Shown here piece after piece: positions 52,830 to 61,296 of a DNA stretch of 64,000 nt. The stretch comes from Pseudomonas thermotolerans DSM 14292. GTDB lineage: Bacteria; Pseudomonadota; Gammaproteobacteria; Pseudomonadales; Pseudomonadaceae. Position numbers and translations under genes: made by a program. The first letter of the stretch is position 1. Each line of letters begins with the position of its first letter. The notes beneath the pieces were generated by a model that did no database searches, was not told the DNA's origin, and was given only the letters and a program-made list of their open reading frames with translations. Location: the NCBI RefSeq assembly GCF_000364625.1, contig NZ_KB822599.1, positions 186,001-250,000 of the forward strand. Reading direction: 5' to 3'.

Positions 52830-53348
52830 TCAGCCCGCCGCCGCCCCGACACCGGCCTGGGCTCCGGCCTCGATCAGGCTTTCCAGCTCGCCCAGCGAGA
52901 GCACCGCGGCGATGTCGAGAATCGGGATGAAGCCCTGCTCGCGACGCAGCATGGCGGTGACGAAGTCGCTGCGCAGCCCGGTGCCGAACTGCGGACGGCC
53001 CTCCACCTCGCTGGCCTCCACCTCACGCACCTCGCTGACCGCATCCACCAGCACGCCGCGCATGTGCAGGGACTCGCCCTGGGCCACCTCGACCACCACG
53101 ATGCAGGTGCGCCGGTTGATGACAGTGGGCTCGCGGCCGAAGCGCACCGAGAGGTCGAGCACCGGCACCACCGCGCCGCGCAGGTTGATCACCCCGTGCA
53201 GAAAGGCGGGCGCCAGTGGGATGGAGGTGACCCCCGGGTACTCGATGATCTCCCGGATGGCGTGGATGCCCACGCCATAGGTTTCACCGCCGAGGTTGAA
53301 CATCAGGTACTGGCGCACCAGTTCCTGAGCTTGAGTGGAATCGACCAT
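52830..53348 (-). CDS. cheW: Chemotaxis coupling protein CheW
   Basis: The 172-residue protein has one CheW/SH3-like domain (about 12-150) with YLMFNLGGETYGVGIHAI, INLRGAVVPVLDLSVRFG and the receptor/CheA contact regions. It links CheA to the MCP. An Ala/Gly-rich tail of about 15 residues is unusual but harmless-looking. It lies 12 bases after the MCP gene stop and just before cheR. Confidence 0.93.
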   Translation of the reverse strand: MVDSTQAQELVRQYLMFNLGGETYGVGIHAIREIIEYPGVTSIPLAPAFLHGVINLRGAVVPVLDLSVRFGREPTVINRRTCIVVVEVAQGESLHMRGVLVDAVSEVREVEASEVEGRPQFGTGLRSDFVTAMLRREQGFIPILDIAAVLSLGELESLIEAGAQAGVGAAAG

Positions 53349-53360
53349 GGTCCGGTTCCC

Positions 53361-54983
53361 TTAGAAACTGACGAAGAGGCTTTCGTCGACCGCCCCCTGC
53401 GCGGCGCCCTGGCCCGCGGCCGGACGACTGGCGAGCGGAGCCGGATCGCGCAGCACGCGGCGTTCGGCGTTCTTGCCGGTCTTGAAGAAGCCCATCACGC
53501 CCTGCAGCTGCAGCGCCTGGCTGCTCATCTCCTCGGCGGTGGCGGACAGCTCCTCGGAAGCCGAGGCGTTGGCCTGGGTGCTCTTCGACAGTTCGAGGAT
53601 GGCGCTGTTGATCTGGTCGATGCCGGAGCGCTGCTCCTGAGACGCGGCGGCGATTTCCTTGACCAGGTCGGCGGTCTTGCTGATCGCCGGGAGCATTTCC
53701 TCGAGCTGGCCACCGGCCCGCTCGGACAGCTTCACGCTGGAGTCGGCCAGGGTACCGATCTCCTGGGCGGCGACCTGGGAGCGCTCGGCCAGCTTGCGGA
53801 CCTCGGCAGCCACCACCGCGAAGCCCTTGCCGTGGTCACCGGCGCGGGCGGCCTCGATGGCGGCGTTCAGCGCCAGCAGGTTGGTCTGGTAGGCGATGTC
53901 GTCGATGATGCTGATCTTGTCGGCGATCGATTTCATGGCGTCGACGGTCTCGCGCACCGCCTCGCCGCCCTCCTTGGCCGCCTGAGCCGCCTGGCTGGCC
54001 ATGCGGTCGGTCAGCGCGGCATTCTCGGCGTTCTGGGTCACCGACGCGGCGGCCTGTTCGATGGTGGCGCTGATCTCCTCGACGCTGGAGGCCTGCTCGG
54101 TGGCGTTCTGGCTCAGGGTGCCGGAAGAGGCGGAGACCTGCTCGGAGGCCGAGGCCAGCGATTCAGCCGAGGAACTGACCTGGCCGATCACGTCGGTCAG
54201 GCGCTCGACCATGCCGCTCATGGCGGCCAGCAGGCTGTCCTCGTCGCCCTTGCGCAGCTGCACCTTGACGGTCAGGTCGCCCTGGGCGATGCGCTGCACC
54301 ACCTCGCGGGCATAGTCGGGCTCACCGCCGAGCTGGCGGATGATCACGCGGGTCAGGAACAGGCCGAAAAGGACGGCTACCAGGACGGCCAGCGCGATGA
54401 GGACGCCCATCACGACCTTCATCGTCGCGACGGTTTCCCGGGCCCCCTGATTGGCCGTGTCGGCCTGTCTCAGCATTTCCTGGACCAGATCGGCGAAATC
54501 GCTCTCGATCTGGTGCGCAATCGGCCGCAGCGGACCGTTCACCATCGCCAGCCCTTCGTCGGCACGGCCGTCACGGGCCAGTGCCAGGGCTTCCTGGACG
54601 CCCTTGACATAACTGTCCACCCCTGCCTGGACCTTGTCGGCAAGCGCCACTTCGGCGGGCGACATCTCGGTCTGGCGGTATTCGTTGAACGCCGCCTGGG
54701 CGCGCTCCCGGTATTCAATGGAACGCTTGACGGTCTCCTCGCGTTCTTCGCCTTCCTGGGTCAGGAAGCGAATGACGGTACGGGTGTAGATCAGGTACTC
54801 GCGGAAGGCGATCTGCGCCTTCACCGTCGCCAGCAGGTTGTTGTCGTACATGCGCTGCATGGACGAGCCCATCGACACGATGTTGTTCAGCCCAAAGAGC
54901 CCCATCGCCGCGGCAATCACCGCCAGAGTGAAGAAGGCGCTGAGCAGCTTCTTCGCCAGACCGAGTTTCATGAACCAGTTCAT
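53361..54983 (-). CDS. Methyl-accepting chemotaxis protein of the che operon
   Basis: The 540-residue receptor has a first membrane segment (about 10-32), a four-helix-bundle periplasmic sensor (about 33-185), a second membrane segment (about 187-210), a HAMP domain (about 211-265) and an intact cytoplasmic signalling hairpin with [19 protein letters not shown]. The C-terminus ends ESLFVSF. The ligand is unknown; the helical-bundle sensor often binds small organic acids or amino acids. It is the only undamaged receptor in the window. It lies between cheA and cheW. Confidence 0.92.
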   Translation of the reverse strand: MNWFMKLGLAKKLLSAFFTLAVIAAAMGLFGLNNIVSMGSSMQRMYDNNLLATVKAQIAFREYLIYTRTVIRFLTQEGEEREETVKRSIEYRERAQAAFNEYRQTEMSPAEVALADKVQAGVDSYVKGVQEALALARDGRADEGLAMVNGPLRPIAHQIESDFADLVQEMLRQADTANQGARETVATMKVVMGVLIALAVLVAVLFGLFLTRVIIRQLGGEPDYAREVVQRIAQGDLTVKVQLRKGDEDSLLAAMSGMVERLTDVIGQVSSSAESLASASEQVSASSGTLSQNATEQASSVEEISATIEQAAASVTQNAENAALTDRMASQAAQAAKEGGEAVRETVDAMKSIADKISIIDDIAYQTNLLALNAAIEAARAGDHGKGFAVVAAEVRKLAERSQVAAQEIGTLADSSVKLSERAGGQLEEMLPAISKTADLVKEIAAASQEQRSGIDQINSAILELSKSTQANASASEELSATAEEMSSQALQLQGVMGFFKTGKNAERRVLRDPAPLASRPAAGQGAAQGAVDESLFVSF

Positions 54984-55004
54984 CAGAAATGCCTTAGTGT
55001 CAGA

Positions 55005-56942
55005 TCAGAGAGAGGATTGGACGGGGCTGGCGACCAGCACCGGAACGTCTAGCAACAGGGCGACGCTGCCGTCGCCGAGGATGGTGGAGCCGGCCAGGCC
55101 GCGCATGCCGTCGAGCAGGCGGCCGAGCGGCTTGATCACCGCCTGGATCTCGCCGACGAAGCGGTCGACGACGATCCCGGCGCGCTGCTCGCCGGCCTGC
55201 ACCACCACCAGGCATTCGCGGGCACCGGCAGCACGCGGAATGCCGAAGCGCTCGGCGAGGCGCATGTAGGGCAGCGGCTGGCCGCGCAGGTTGATCACCT
55301 GGTTGCCGGGCCGTTCGGTGAACTCCAGGCACTCGACCACCAGGTCGAGCGGCAGCACGAAGTCGGCATCGCCGACCACCACATGGAAGCCATCAATGAT
55401 CGCCAGGGTCAGCGGCAGCTGGATGCGGAAGGTGCAGCCTTGGCCGCGCACGCTATGGATATCCACGCTGCCGCGCAGCTGTTCGATGTTCTGCCGTACC
55501 ACGTCCATGCCCACGCCGCGACCGGAGAGGTCGGTGACCTGCTCGGCGGTGGAGAAGCCCGGGGCGAAGATCAGGTTGTGGATGTCGCGCTCGGCCAGCT
55601 GGTCGTCGGGCTCCACCAGACCGCGCTCGACGGCCTTGGCGAGGATCCGCTCGGTGTCCAGACCGCGGCCGTCGTCGCTGATCTCGATGACCACGGCGCC
55701 GGAACGGTGGTAGGCGTTCAGCGACAGGGTGCCCTGCTCCGGCTTGCCGGCGGCGCGGCGCGCCTCGATGGATTCGATGCCGTGGTCCATGGCGTTGCGC
55801 ACGATGTGCAGCAGCGGATCGTTGAGCTTCTCGACCATGGACTTGTCCAGCTCGGTCTCGGCGCCGCTGACCTTCAGCTCGATGCGCTTGCCCAGCTCGG
55901 CGCAGACGTCGCGGACCACCCGCGGGAAGCGCTGGAACACCTCGCCGATGGGCACCATGCGCAGGTTCAGGGCGCGGTCGCGGATCTGCTCGACCAGTTG
56001 GCCGACACCGGCCAGCAGCTCGCTCAATTCAGGATTCTCGCGGATCACACCGTGGGCGTTGCAGGCCGAGTTGCGGATCACCAACTCGCCCACGGCGTTG
56101 ATCAGCTCGTCGAGCTTGCGGGCATCCACCTTGATGAACACCTGCTCGGCGGCGCGACTGCGACCGCCGTCCTAGCCCTCGGCCTGGCGCTCCGCCGGTG
56201 CTCCGCCCTGAGCCGCGGAGGGCGGCGGGTCCAGGCATTCCAGCTCAATGGCGCAGTCTTGGGCGATGAACTCCAGAGCCTGCTCCAGGGACTCGCGGCT
56301 GGCCTGGGTGCGCAGCTCGAGGACGAAGCCCAGGTAGCAGCTTTCCGGGTCCAGCTCGGCCAGCGCGGGCAGTTGCTCGTCGAGGATCTGCAGGGACAGC
56401 AGCTCGCCCTTGTCGGTCAGGTACTGGATGAAGGCCAGCGGGTCCAGGCCATAGCTGAGCACCTGCGGCTCGGGACGCAGGCTGATGCGCCAGCGCTGCA
56501 GCCCGGCGCTCGCCGGCGTCGCGCTGGCGGCCGGCGCGGCGCTATCGGCGGCGCCGCCCAGGTAGTCGTTCAGCGCGGCGCATAGACGGGCCCGCTCGCG
56601 GGGATCAGGGTCGCTGTCGTCGCGCCCCTCGGCAACCTCGTCGAACAGCCGGCTCAGGTAGTCACCGCAGCCCAGCAGCAGCGAGACCAGCGGGCCGTCG
56701 ATGGCCTGCTCGCCATTGCGGACCCGCACCAGCAGGTTCTCCATCAGGTGGGTGAAATCCACCACCAGGTGCAGGTTGAACATGCCCGAGGAGCCCTTGA
56801 GGGTATGGGCGGCCCGAAACAGCGCGTTGATCCGCTCGGGATCGGCGCCGGCGGACTCGATGGCCAGCAGGTTCTGCTCCAGCTCGACCAGCAGCTCGCG
56901 GGCCTCGTCCAGCAGTACGCTGCGAACGGCTTGCATATCCAT
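55005..56942 (-). pseudogene. cheA: Chemotaxis kinase CheA split by an in-frame amber codon
   Basis: The 645-codon frame is intact except for a TAG at 56174-56172 (codon 257). The first half (56172-56942) holds the P1 phosphotransfer domain, with His 46 in RAAHTLKGSSG, and a P2-like domain with DPESCYLGFVLEL. The stop falls in the Pro/Ala-rich linker. The second half holds dimerisation (KLDELINAVGELVIRNS), ATP-binding (HIVRNAMDHGIE, GRGVGMDVV) and CheW-like domains. It could restart from the in-frame GTG at 56141, eleven codons later, but the ribosome site is weak. Split CheA proteins that share the domains in trans are known in Rhodobacter, so loss of function is not certain. A simple nonsense mutation or sequencing error is equally possible. 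Confidence 0.88.
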
Positions 56943-56955
56943 GGTGGGGCGTCCC

Positions 56956-57225
56956 TCAGTGATCGAGCAGGGTGGTCATGTGCAGGCGTGCGAGCAGCTG
57001 CTCGACGGCCGGGCTGGGAGCCACGAAGGGCACGTCCGGCAGCTGGCGGCGCAGGGCGATGAGCAGCTGCAGGCCGGCGCAGTCGATGTCGTTGATGCCG
57101 GCCAGGCAGATGCTCTCCGGCCGGTGCCGCTCGAGGTCGAGCAACAGCAGTTCCCGGAGCTCGGCGGCCCGCTCGATGGTGAAGCTGCCGCCGAGCCGCA
57201 GGCGGCTCTCGGAACAGTGCTCCAT
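56956..57225 (-). CDS. STAS-domain protein in the che operon
   Basis: This is an 89-residue protein with one STAS fold: RLGGSFTIERAAELRELL near the start and INDIDCAGLQLLIALRR around the usual phospho-Ser position. Here ID-C-AG replaces the usual DSSG pattern, so the classical serine is missing. STAS proteins usually act as anti-sigma-factor antagonists or lipid-binding modules; in some che operons a STAS protein follows cheY. Here it sits two bases after cheY and just before cheA. Its exact role is unknown. Confidence 0.8.
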   Translation of the reverse strand: MEHCSESRLRLGGSFTIERAAELRELLLLDLERHRPESICLAGINDIDCAGLQLLIALRRQLPDVPFVAPSPAVEQLLARLHMTTLLDH

Positions 57226-57227
57226 GC

Positions 57228-57593
57228 TCAGAGCACCAGCTTGGACACGGCGTCGAGCAGCATCGGCGGCTGGAACGGCTTGACGATCCAGGCACGCACG
57301 CCGGCGGCCTTGCCCTGGGCCTTCTTGTCGTCGCTGCCTTCGGTGGTGAGCATGATCACCGGGGTGAACTTGTAGGCCGGCAGTTTCTTGGCTTCCTGGA
57401 CGAAGCTGATGCCGTCCATGTTCGGCATGTTCACGTCGGAGACGATGAGGTTGTACTTGCGGCCGTCCAGCTTACTCAGCGCGTCCTTGCCGTCCTGTGC
57501 CTCAACCACGGTGTAGCCGGCGCTGCGCAGGGTCAGACTGACCATCTGCCGCATGCTCGCAGAATCGTCGATCACCAGAATCGTCTTGCTCAT
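57228..57593 (-). CDS. cheY: CheY-like chemotaxis response regulator
   Basis: The 121-residue protein is a single receiver domain: ILVIDDSASMRQMV with the acidic pair, D53 in VSDVNMPNMDG, the MLTTEGSDD switch region and VKPFQPPML with the conserved Lys. It is the small output protein that would be phosphorylated by CheA. It starts just after the damaged MCP-like gene, 12 bases away, and leads into the STAS gene. Confidence 0.93.
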   Translation of the reverse strand: MSKTILVIDDSASMRQMVSLTLRSAGYTVVEAQDGKDALSKLDGRKYNLIVSDVNMPNMDGISFVQEAKKLPAYKFTPVIMLTTEGSDDKKAQGKAAGVRAWIVKPFQPPMLLDAVSKLVL

Positions 57594-57604
57594 CTCGTCT
57601 CAAC

Positions 57605-58715
57605 TCAGAAGAAGGTAATGGAGGAAGAAGTGTTGGCGGACGCAGTGCTGCGCCCGTCGTGCAGCTCGTGCTGCTCGAGGGTGGTGTAGGTGCTCTTCAG
57701 GCGTTCCAGCCAGTCGGCCACGCTGGGCAGCTGGCCGTTCTCGTCCAGCGTCTCCAGGGCCTGGCCGAGGTGCTGCATGTCGTCGCCGAGGTGGCCCATG
57801 ATCTGGTCCACCCGGTCCTGGAACTGCAGGTGCATGACCAGCTGGTTGATCTCGCTCTCCACCAGCTGGCGCTCCTGCTGCAGCTCGCTGAGCGATTCCT
57901 GGAGCATGCTGGCGGTCTGGTCGAAGTCGCCGATGATCTGCGCGACGCGCTGCTGCGACTCGGCCACCACCGCCTGCTCGCTCTCCGCGAAGGAGGCCGA
58001 GAGGCCCTGGGCCTTGTGGATCACCTCGGTGACGGTGTCCACAGTCTGACGAATCAGCTTGCCGGTCTCGCCGGACTCCTTCGACAGCTTGCGCACCTCG
58101 TCGGCGACCACCGAGAAGCCGCGCCCGGCCTCGCCGGCACGCGCGGCCTCGATGGCGGCATTCAGCGCCAGCAGGTTGGTCTGGTCGGCGATCTTGCCGA
58201 CCTGCTCGGCCATCCGGCTCAGCTCGTGGGTGTGGCTGGCGATGCGGTCGATCTCCGCCAGCAGCAGGCCGCGGTATTCCTGGGTCTGGCGCAGCGCGTC
58301 GGTGATCTGATGCAGACCGCGCTCGGCCTGCTGGATGATCTCGATGGCCCGGCCGCTCTGTTCCTGGCCCTGCTGGGGGGGCCTGAGTGACCAGCCGCTG
58401 GCTGAGCGTGGCGAAGCCGCCGGCCAGGCCGTTGATCGCCTCGCCGATCTGCCCGCGGGCGAGCAGCAGGTGCTGGCTCCAGAGCGGCAGTACGCCGCCG
58501 ACCAGCTTGCGCAGCGACTCATCGCCGGCCGACTGCGGCTCCTCGACGACCAGGCTGGCCGCCGGCACGCGCGGCGAGCGGGAGCGGGTCAGAACGCAGG
58601 TGGCCAGCAGCACCAGCCCGCCCCAGCCCAGCCCCAGCCAGGCGGACTCGGCCAGCAGGCCGCAGAAGACCAGATTGGCCACGGCCAGAACCTGTGCCAC
58701 GTTCGCTTGTCGCAT
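57605..58715 (-). pseudogene. MCP-like membrane signalling protein, frameshifted at a run of seven C
   Basis: The 5' frame (from 58715) gives MRQANVAQVLAVANLVF, two membrane segments (about 6-42) and a helical region up to RLVTQAPP. A homopolymer of seven C on the coding strand (58375-58381) then shifts the frame; six would restore it. The other frame continues [16 protein letters not shown] and has the MCP signalling tip [18 protein letters not shown], ending SSITFF. Repaired, it would be about 370 residues with no periplasmic sensor, so it would detect membrane or cytoplasmic signals. Homopolymer slippage, sequencing error and phase variation are all possible. It is the first gene of the che operon. 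Confidence 0.82.
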
Positions 58716-58781
58716 GCCCGCTCAACTCCAGCGTCATCCTTTTGGGGAGCGCCATTGTCGGCAGGTATCCGACGGCAAGCA

Positions 58782-58797
58782 TGAGTAGAACTACTCA
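58782..58797. promoter_or_regulatory. Inverted repeat upstream of the che operon
   Basis: TGAGTAG and CTACTCA are exact inverted repeats around AA, 67 bases before the MCP-like start and just after the stop of the FixJ/NarL-type regulator gene. LuxR/NarL-family regulators often bind short inverted repeats like this, so it may link that regulator to the operon. Inferred. Confidence 0.4.
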
Positions 58798-58818
58798 GGG
58801 CGTGCGAGGGGATTTACC

Positions 58819-59424
58819 TCACAGCAGCAGGCGCACCAGCTCCACCACCGAACCGACGTGCAGCTTCTCCATCAGCCGCGCGCGGTGGTTCTCCACGGTG
58901 CGCACGCTCAGGCCAGCGCGCTCGGCGATCTCCCGGCTGGAATGCCCCTGCACCACCCACTGGGCGATGCGCCGCTCCTGAGGGGTGAGCAGCGCCAGGC
59001 GCGCCTCGCGGACCTCGCGCTGCAGGCGCTCCTGGTAGCGCTGGCGGCTGACCGGCAGCGCGGCGTTGACCCGGTCCAGCAGCTGCTGACCGTGCACCGG
59101 CTTCTCGATGTAGTCGAAGGCGCCGCGGCGCATGGCCTCCACCGCGGTGGCTACGTCGGCGTGCCCGGTGATGAAGATGATCGGCGTCTCCACGCCGCGC
59201 TCGAGCAGCTCCGCCTGCAGCTGCAGCCCGCTCAGCTGCGGCATGCGCAGGTCGCAGAGGATGCACTCGTGAGGGCCGGGACGGTAAGTCTCGAGAAAGC
59301 TGGTGGAGGAGCTGTAGCTGCGCACTTCGAGACCCACCGAGCCCAGCAGTTCACGGTGGACCTGGAGAATGAAGGGATCGTCGTCGATCAGGTAGACGAT
59401 GCCGGTCGGCTCGGGGATGTTCAT
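58819..59424 (-). CDS. FixJ/NarL-family two-component response regulator
   Basis: The 201-residue protein has an N-terminal receiver (VYLIDDDPFIL; D58 in LCDLRMPQLSG; EKPVHG) and a C-terminal LuxR-type helix-turn-helix (LTPQERRIAQWVVQGHSSREIAERAGLS in the family consensus, then VRTVENHRARLMEKL). This pattern fits FixJ-like regulators, many of which act with a separate sensor kinase; none is adjacent here. It is upstream of the che operon on the same strand and divergent from urtA. Its target is not known. Confidence 0.88.
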   Translation of the reverse strand: MNIPEPTGIVYLIDDDPFILQVHRELLGSVGLEVRSYSSSTSFLETYRPGPHECILCDLRMPQLSGLQLQAELLERGVETPIIFITGHADVATAVEAMRRGAFDYIEKPVHGQQLLDRVNAALPVSRQRYQERLQREVREARLALLTPQERRIAQWVVQGHSSREIAERAGLSVRTVENHRARLMEKLHVGSVVELVRLLL

Positions 59425-59562
59425 GGGTCACGGTGCATTCGATGCGCTGCGGTTGGCGGCGCGGGATTGTACGGCTCCCGCCCCGGAAACGCGCGAAATT
59501 CTGGCGTCAAAATGCCATCTTTCTAGACGAACGGCTTCCTTCTGCATCATCCGACCCGCCCG

Positions 59563-59579
59563 CGCACCACACCGGTGCA
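59563..59579. promoter_or_regulatory. NtrC-type binding site upstream of urtA
   Basis: CGCAC, seven bases, then GTGCA matches the NtrC dyad TGCAC-N7-GTGCA with one mismatch. Its centre is about 170 bases before the start expected from the sigma-54 promoter, in the usual enhancer range. Confidence 0.55.
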
Positions 59580-59713
59580 GCCATCCGCCAGACCACCGCC
59601 CTGCGGACTTCGCCGCAGCTCCCTCGAAGCCCTCCCCCGCGACGCGCCAATGCGCATGCCAGAGCCGTCCCGCACCGTTTTCCGGGAGCCGCGCCCGCAG
59701 CCTGCCGGCAACA

Positions 59714-59729
59714 AGGCACGCCTATTGCT
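59714..59729 (+). promoter_or_regulatory. Sigma-54 (RpoN) promoter of the urt operon
   Basis: AGGCACG, CCTA, TTGCT (59714-59729) fits the TGGCACG-N4-TTGCT consensus with one mismatch. The -24 GG and -12 GC spacing is exact. It lies 155 bases before urtA. Together with the NtrC-type site upstream it predicts induction under nitrogen limitation, as expected for urea uptake. Confidence 0.7.
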
Positions 59730-59883
59730 GAGGGACCAGCACGACACCGGCCGGCAGCCCAGCTGCCCGCGCCTGACGAAGCCCGCCGGGGAGAGCGGCG
59801 CCCGAAGTGACGTGAACGACCTGAATGACTGCCCAGAGCAACACGTTGTCCACCGAGACTTTTCCAAGCACGGAGATCGCCAC

Positions 59884-61149
59884 ATGCAACGTCGCAGCCT
59901 GATCAAGGCTTTCACCCTTTCCGCCTCCATCGCCGCCATGGGCCTGAGCTGGACCATCCAGGCCGCCGAGACCATCAAGGTCGGCATCCTGCATTCGCTG
60001 TCCGGCACCATGGCGATTTCGGAAACCTCGCTGAAAGACATGGCGCTGATGACCATCGAGGAGATCAACGCCAAGGGCGGCGTGAACGGCAAGCAGCTGG
60101 AGCCCGTGGTGGTCGACCCAGCCTCCAACTGGCCGCTGTTCGCCGAGAAGGCCCGCCAGCTGCTGACCCAGGACAAGGTGGCGGTGGTCTTCGGCTGCTG
60201 GACCAGCGTGTCCCGCAAGTCGGTGCTGCCGGTGTTCGAGGAGCTCAACGGCCTGCTCTTCTACCCGGTGCAGTATGAGGGCGAGGAGCTGTCGCCGAAC
60301 GTCTTCTACACCGGCGCCGCGCCGAACCAACAGGCGATCCCCGCCGTCGAGTACCTGATGAGCGAGGAGGGCGGCGCCGCCAAGCGCTTCTTCCTGCTCG
60401 GCACCGACTACGTCTACCCGCGCACCACCAACAAGATCCTCCGCGCCTTCCTGCTCTCCAAGGGCGTGGCCGAGAAGGACATCGAGGAGGTCTACACCCC
60501 GTTCGGGCACAGCGACTACCAGACCATCGTCGCCAACATCAAGAAGTTCGCCGCCGGCGGCAAGACCGCGGTGGTCTCCACCATCAACGGCGACTCCAAC
60601 GTGCCCTTCTACAAGGAGCTGGCCAACCAGGGCCTGGACGCCACCGAAGTACCGGTGGTGGCCTTCTCGGTGGGCGAGGAGGAGCTGCGCGGCATCGACA
60701 CCAAGCCGCTGGTCGGCCACCTGGCCGCCTGGAACTACTTCCAGTCGGTGGACAACCCGGTCAACAGCGAATTCGTCGAGAAATGGAAGGCCTACGCCAA
60801 GGCCAAGGGCCTGCCGAACGCCGACAAGGCGGTGACCAACGATCCGATGGAAGCCACCTACGTGGGTATCCACATGTGGGCCCAGGCGGTCGAGAAGGCT
60901 GGCACCACCGAGGTCGACAAGGTCCGCGAGGCCCTCGCCGGACAGACCTTCGCCGCACCCTCCGGCTACACCCTGACCATGGATGCCACCAACCACCACC
61001 TGCACAAGCCGGTGATGATCGGCGAGGTCCAGGAAGACGGTCAGTTCTCGGTGGTCTGGCAGACCGAGGGGCCGATCCGCGCCCAGCCGTGGAGCCCCTT
61101 CATCCCGGGTAACGAGAGCAAGCCGGAATACGCGGTGAAGTCGAACTGA
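59884..61149 (+). CDS. urtA: Urea ABC transporter, substrate-binding protein
   Basis: This is a 421-residue periplasmic binding protein. The signal MQRRSLIKAFTLSASIAAMG has twin arginines and resembles a Tat signal; processing is probable near IQAAET. The mature part ETIKVGILHSLSGTMAISE and GCWTSVSRKSVLPVFEE are typical of UrtA, which binds urea for the UrtBC permease. Length agrees. The start at 59884 follows GGAG; the frame is open for 103 codons upstream but holds the regulatory region rather than protein. It precedes urtB by 147 bases with hairpins in between. Confidence 0.94.
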   Translation: MQRRSLIKAFTLSASIAAMGLSWTIQAAETIKVGILHSLSGTMAISETSLKDMALMTIEEINAKGGVNGKQLEPVVVDPASNWPLFAEKARQLLTQDKVAVVFGCWTSVSRKSVLPVFEELNGLLFYPVQYEGEELSPNVFYTGAAPNQQAIPAVEYLMSEEGGAAKRFFLLGTDYVYPRTTNKILRAFLLSKGVAEKDIEEVYTPFGHSDYQTIVANIKKFAAGGKTAVVSTINGDSNVPFYKELANQGLDATEVPVVAFSVGEEELRGIDTKPLVGHLAAWNYFQSVDNPVNSEFVEKWKAYAKAKGLPNADKAVTNDPMEATYVGIHMWAQAVEKAGTTEVDKVREALAGQTFAAPSGYTLTMDATNHHLHKPVMIGEVQEDGQFSVVWQTEGPIRAQPWSPFIPGNESKPEYAVKSN

Positions 61150-61167
61150 GGCGCTGATGCCCTCTCC

Positions 61168-61193
61168 CCCCTCTCCCGCCTCCGGGAGAGGGG
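61168..61193 (+). repeat. Hairpin repeat between urtA and urtB
   Basis: CCCCTCTCCCG (61168-61178) and CGGGAGAGGGG (61183-61193) form a perfect 11-base stem with a four-base loop. It is nearly identical to the element at 4980-5003. A second hairpin, CCCGTC and GACGGG around GGAA, lies at 61226-61241. As this is inside an operon, the structures may protect the urtA message and reduce expression of the membrane components. Confidence 0.5.
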
Positions 61194-61296
61194 CAGCGCG
61201 GCGCCCGGACGCCTCCTCGCCCCGCCCCGTCGGAAGACGGGCCGGGCCGAGGACGCCCCCGCAGCCCCGCTTCCGCCCCAGCCGAAGGATCCTGCC

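Noticed and set aside
59490..59515. Second sigma-54 site (TGGCGTCAAAATGCC) before urtA
   Set aside because: The spacing is one base short and the -12 element lacks TTGC. The site at 59714-59729 is far better.
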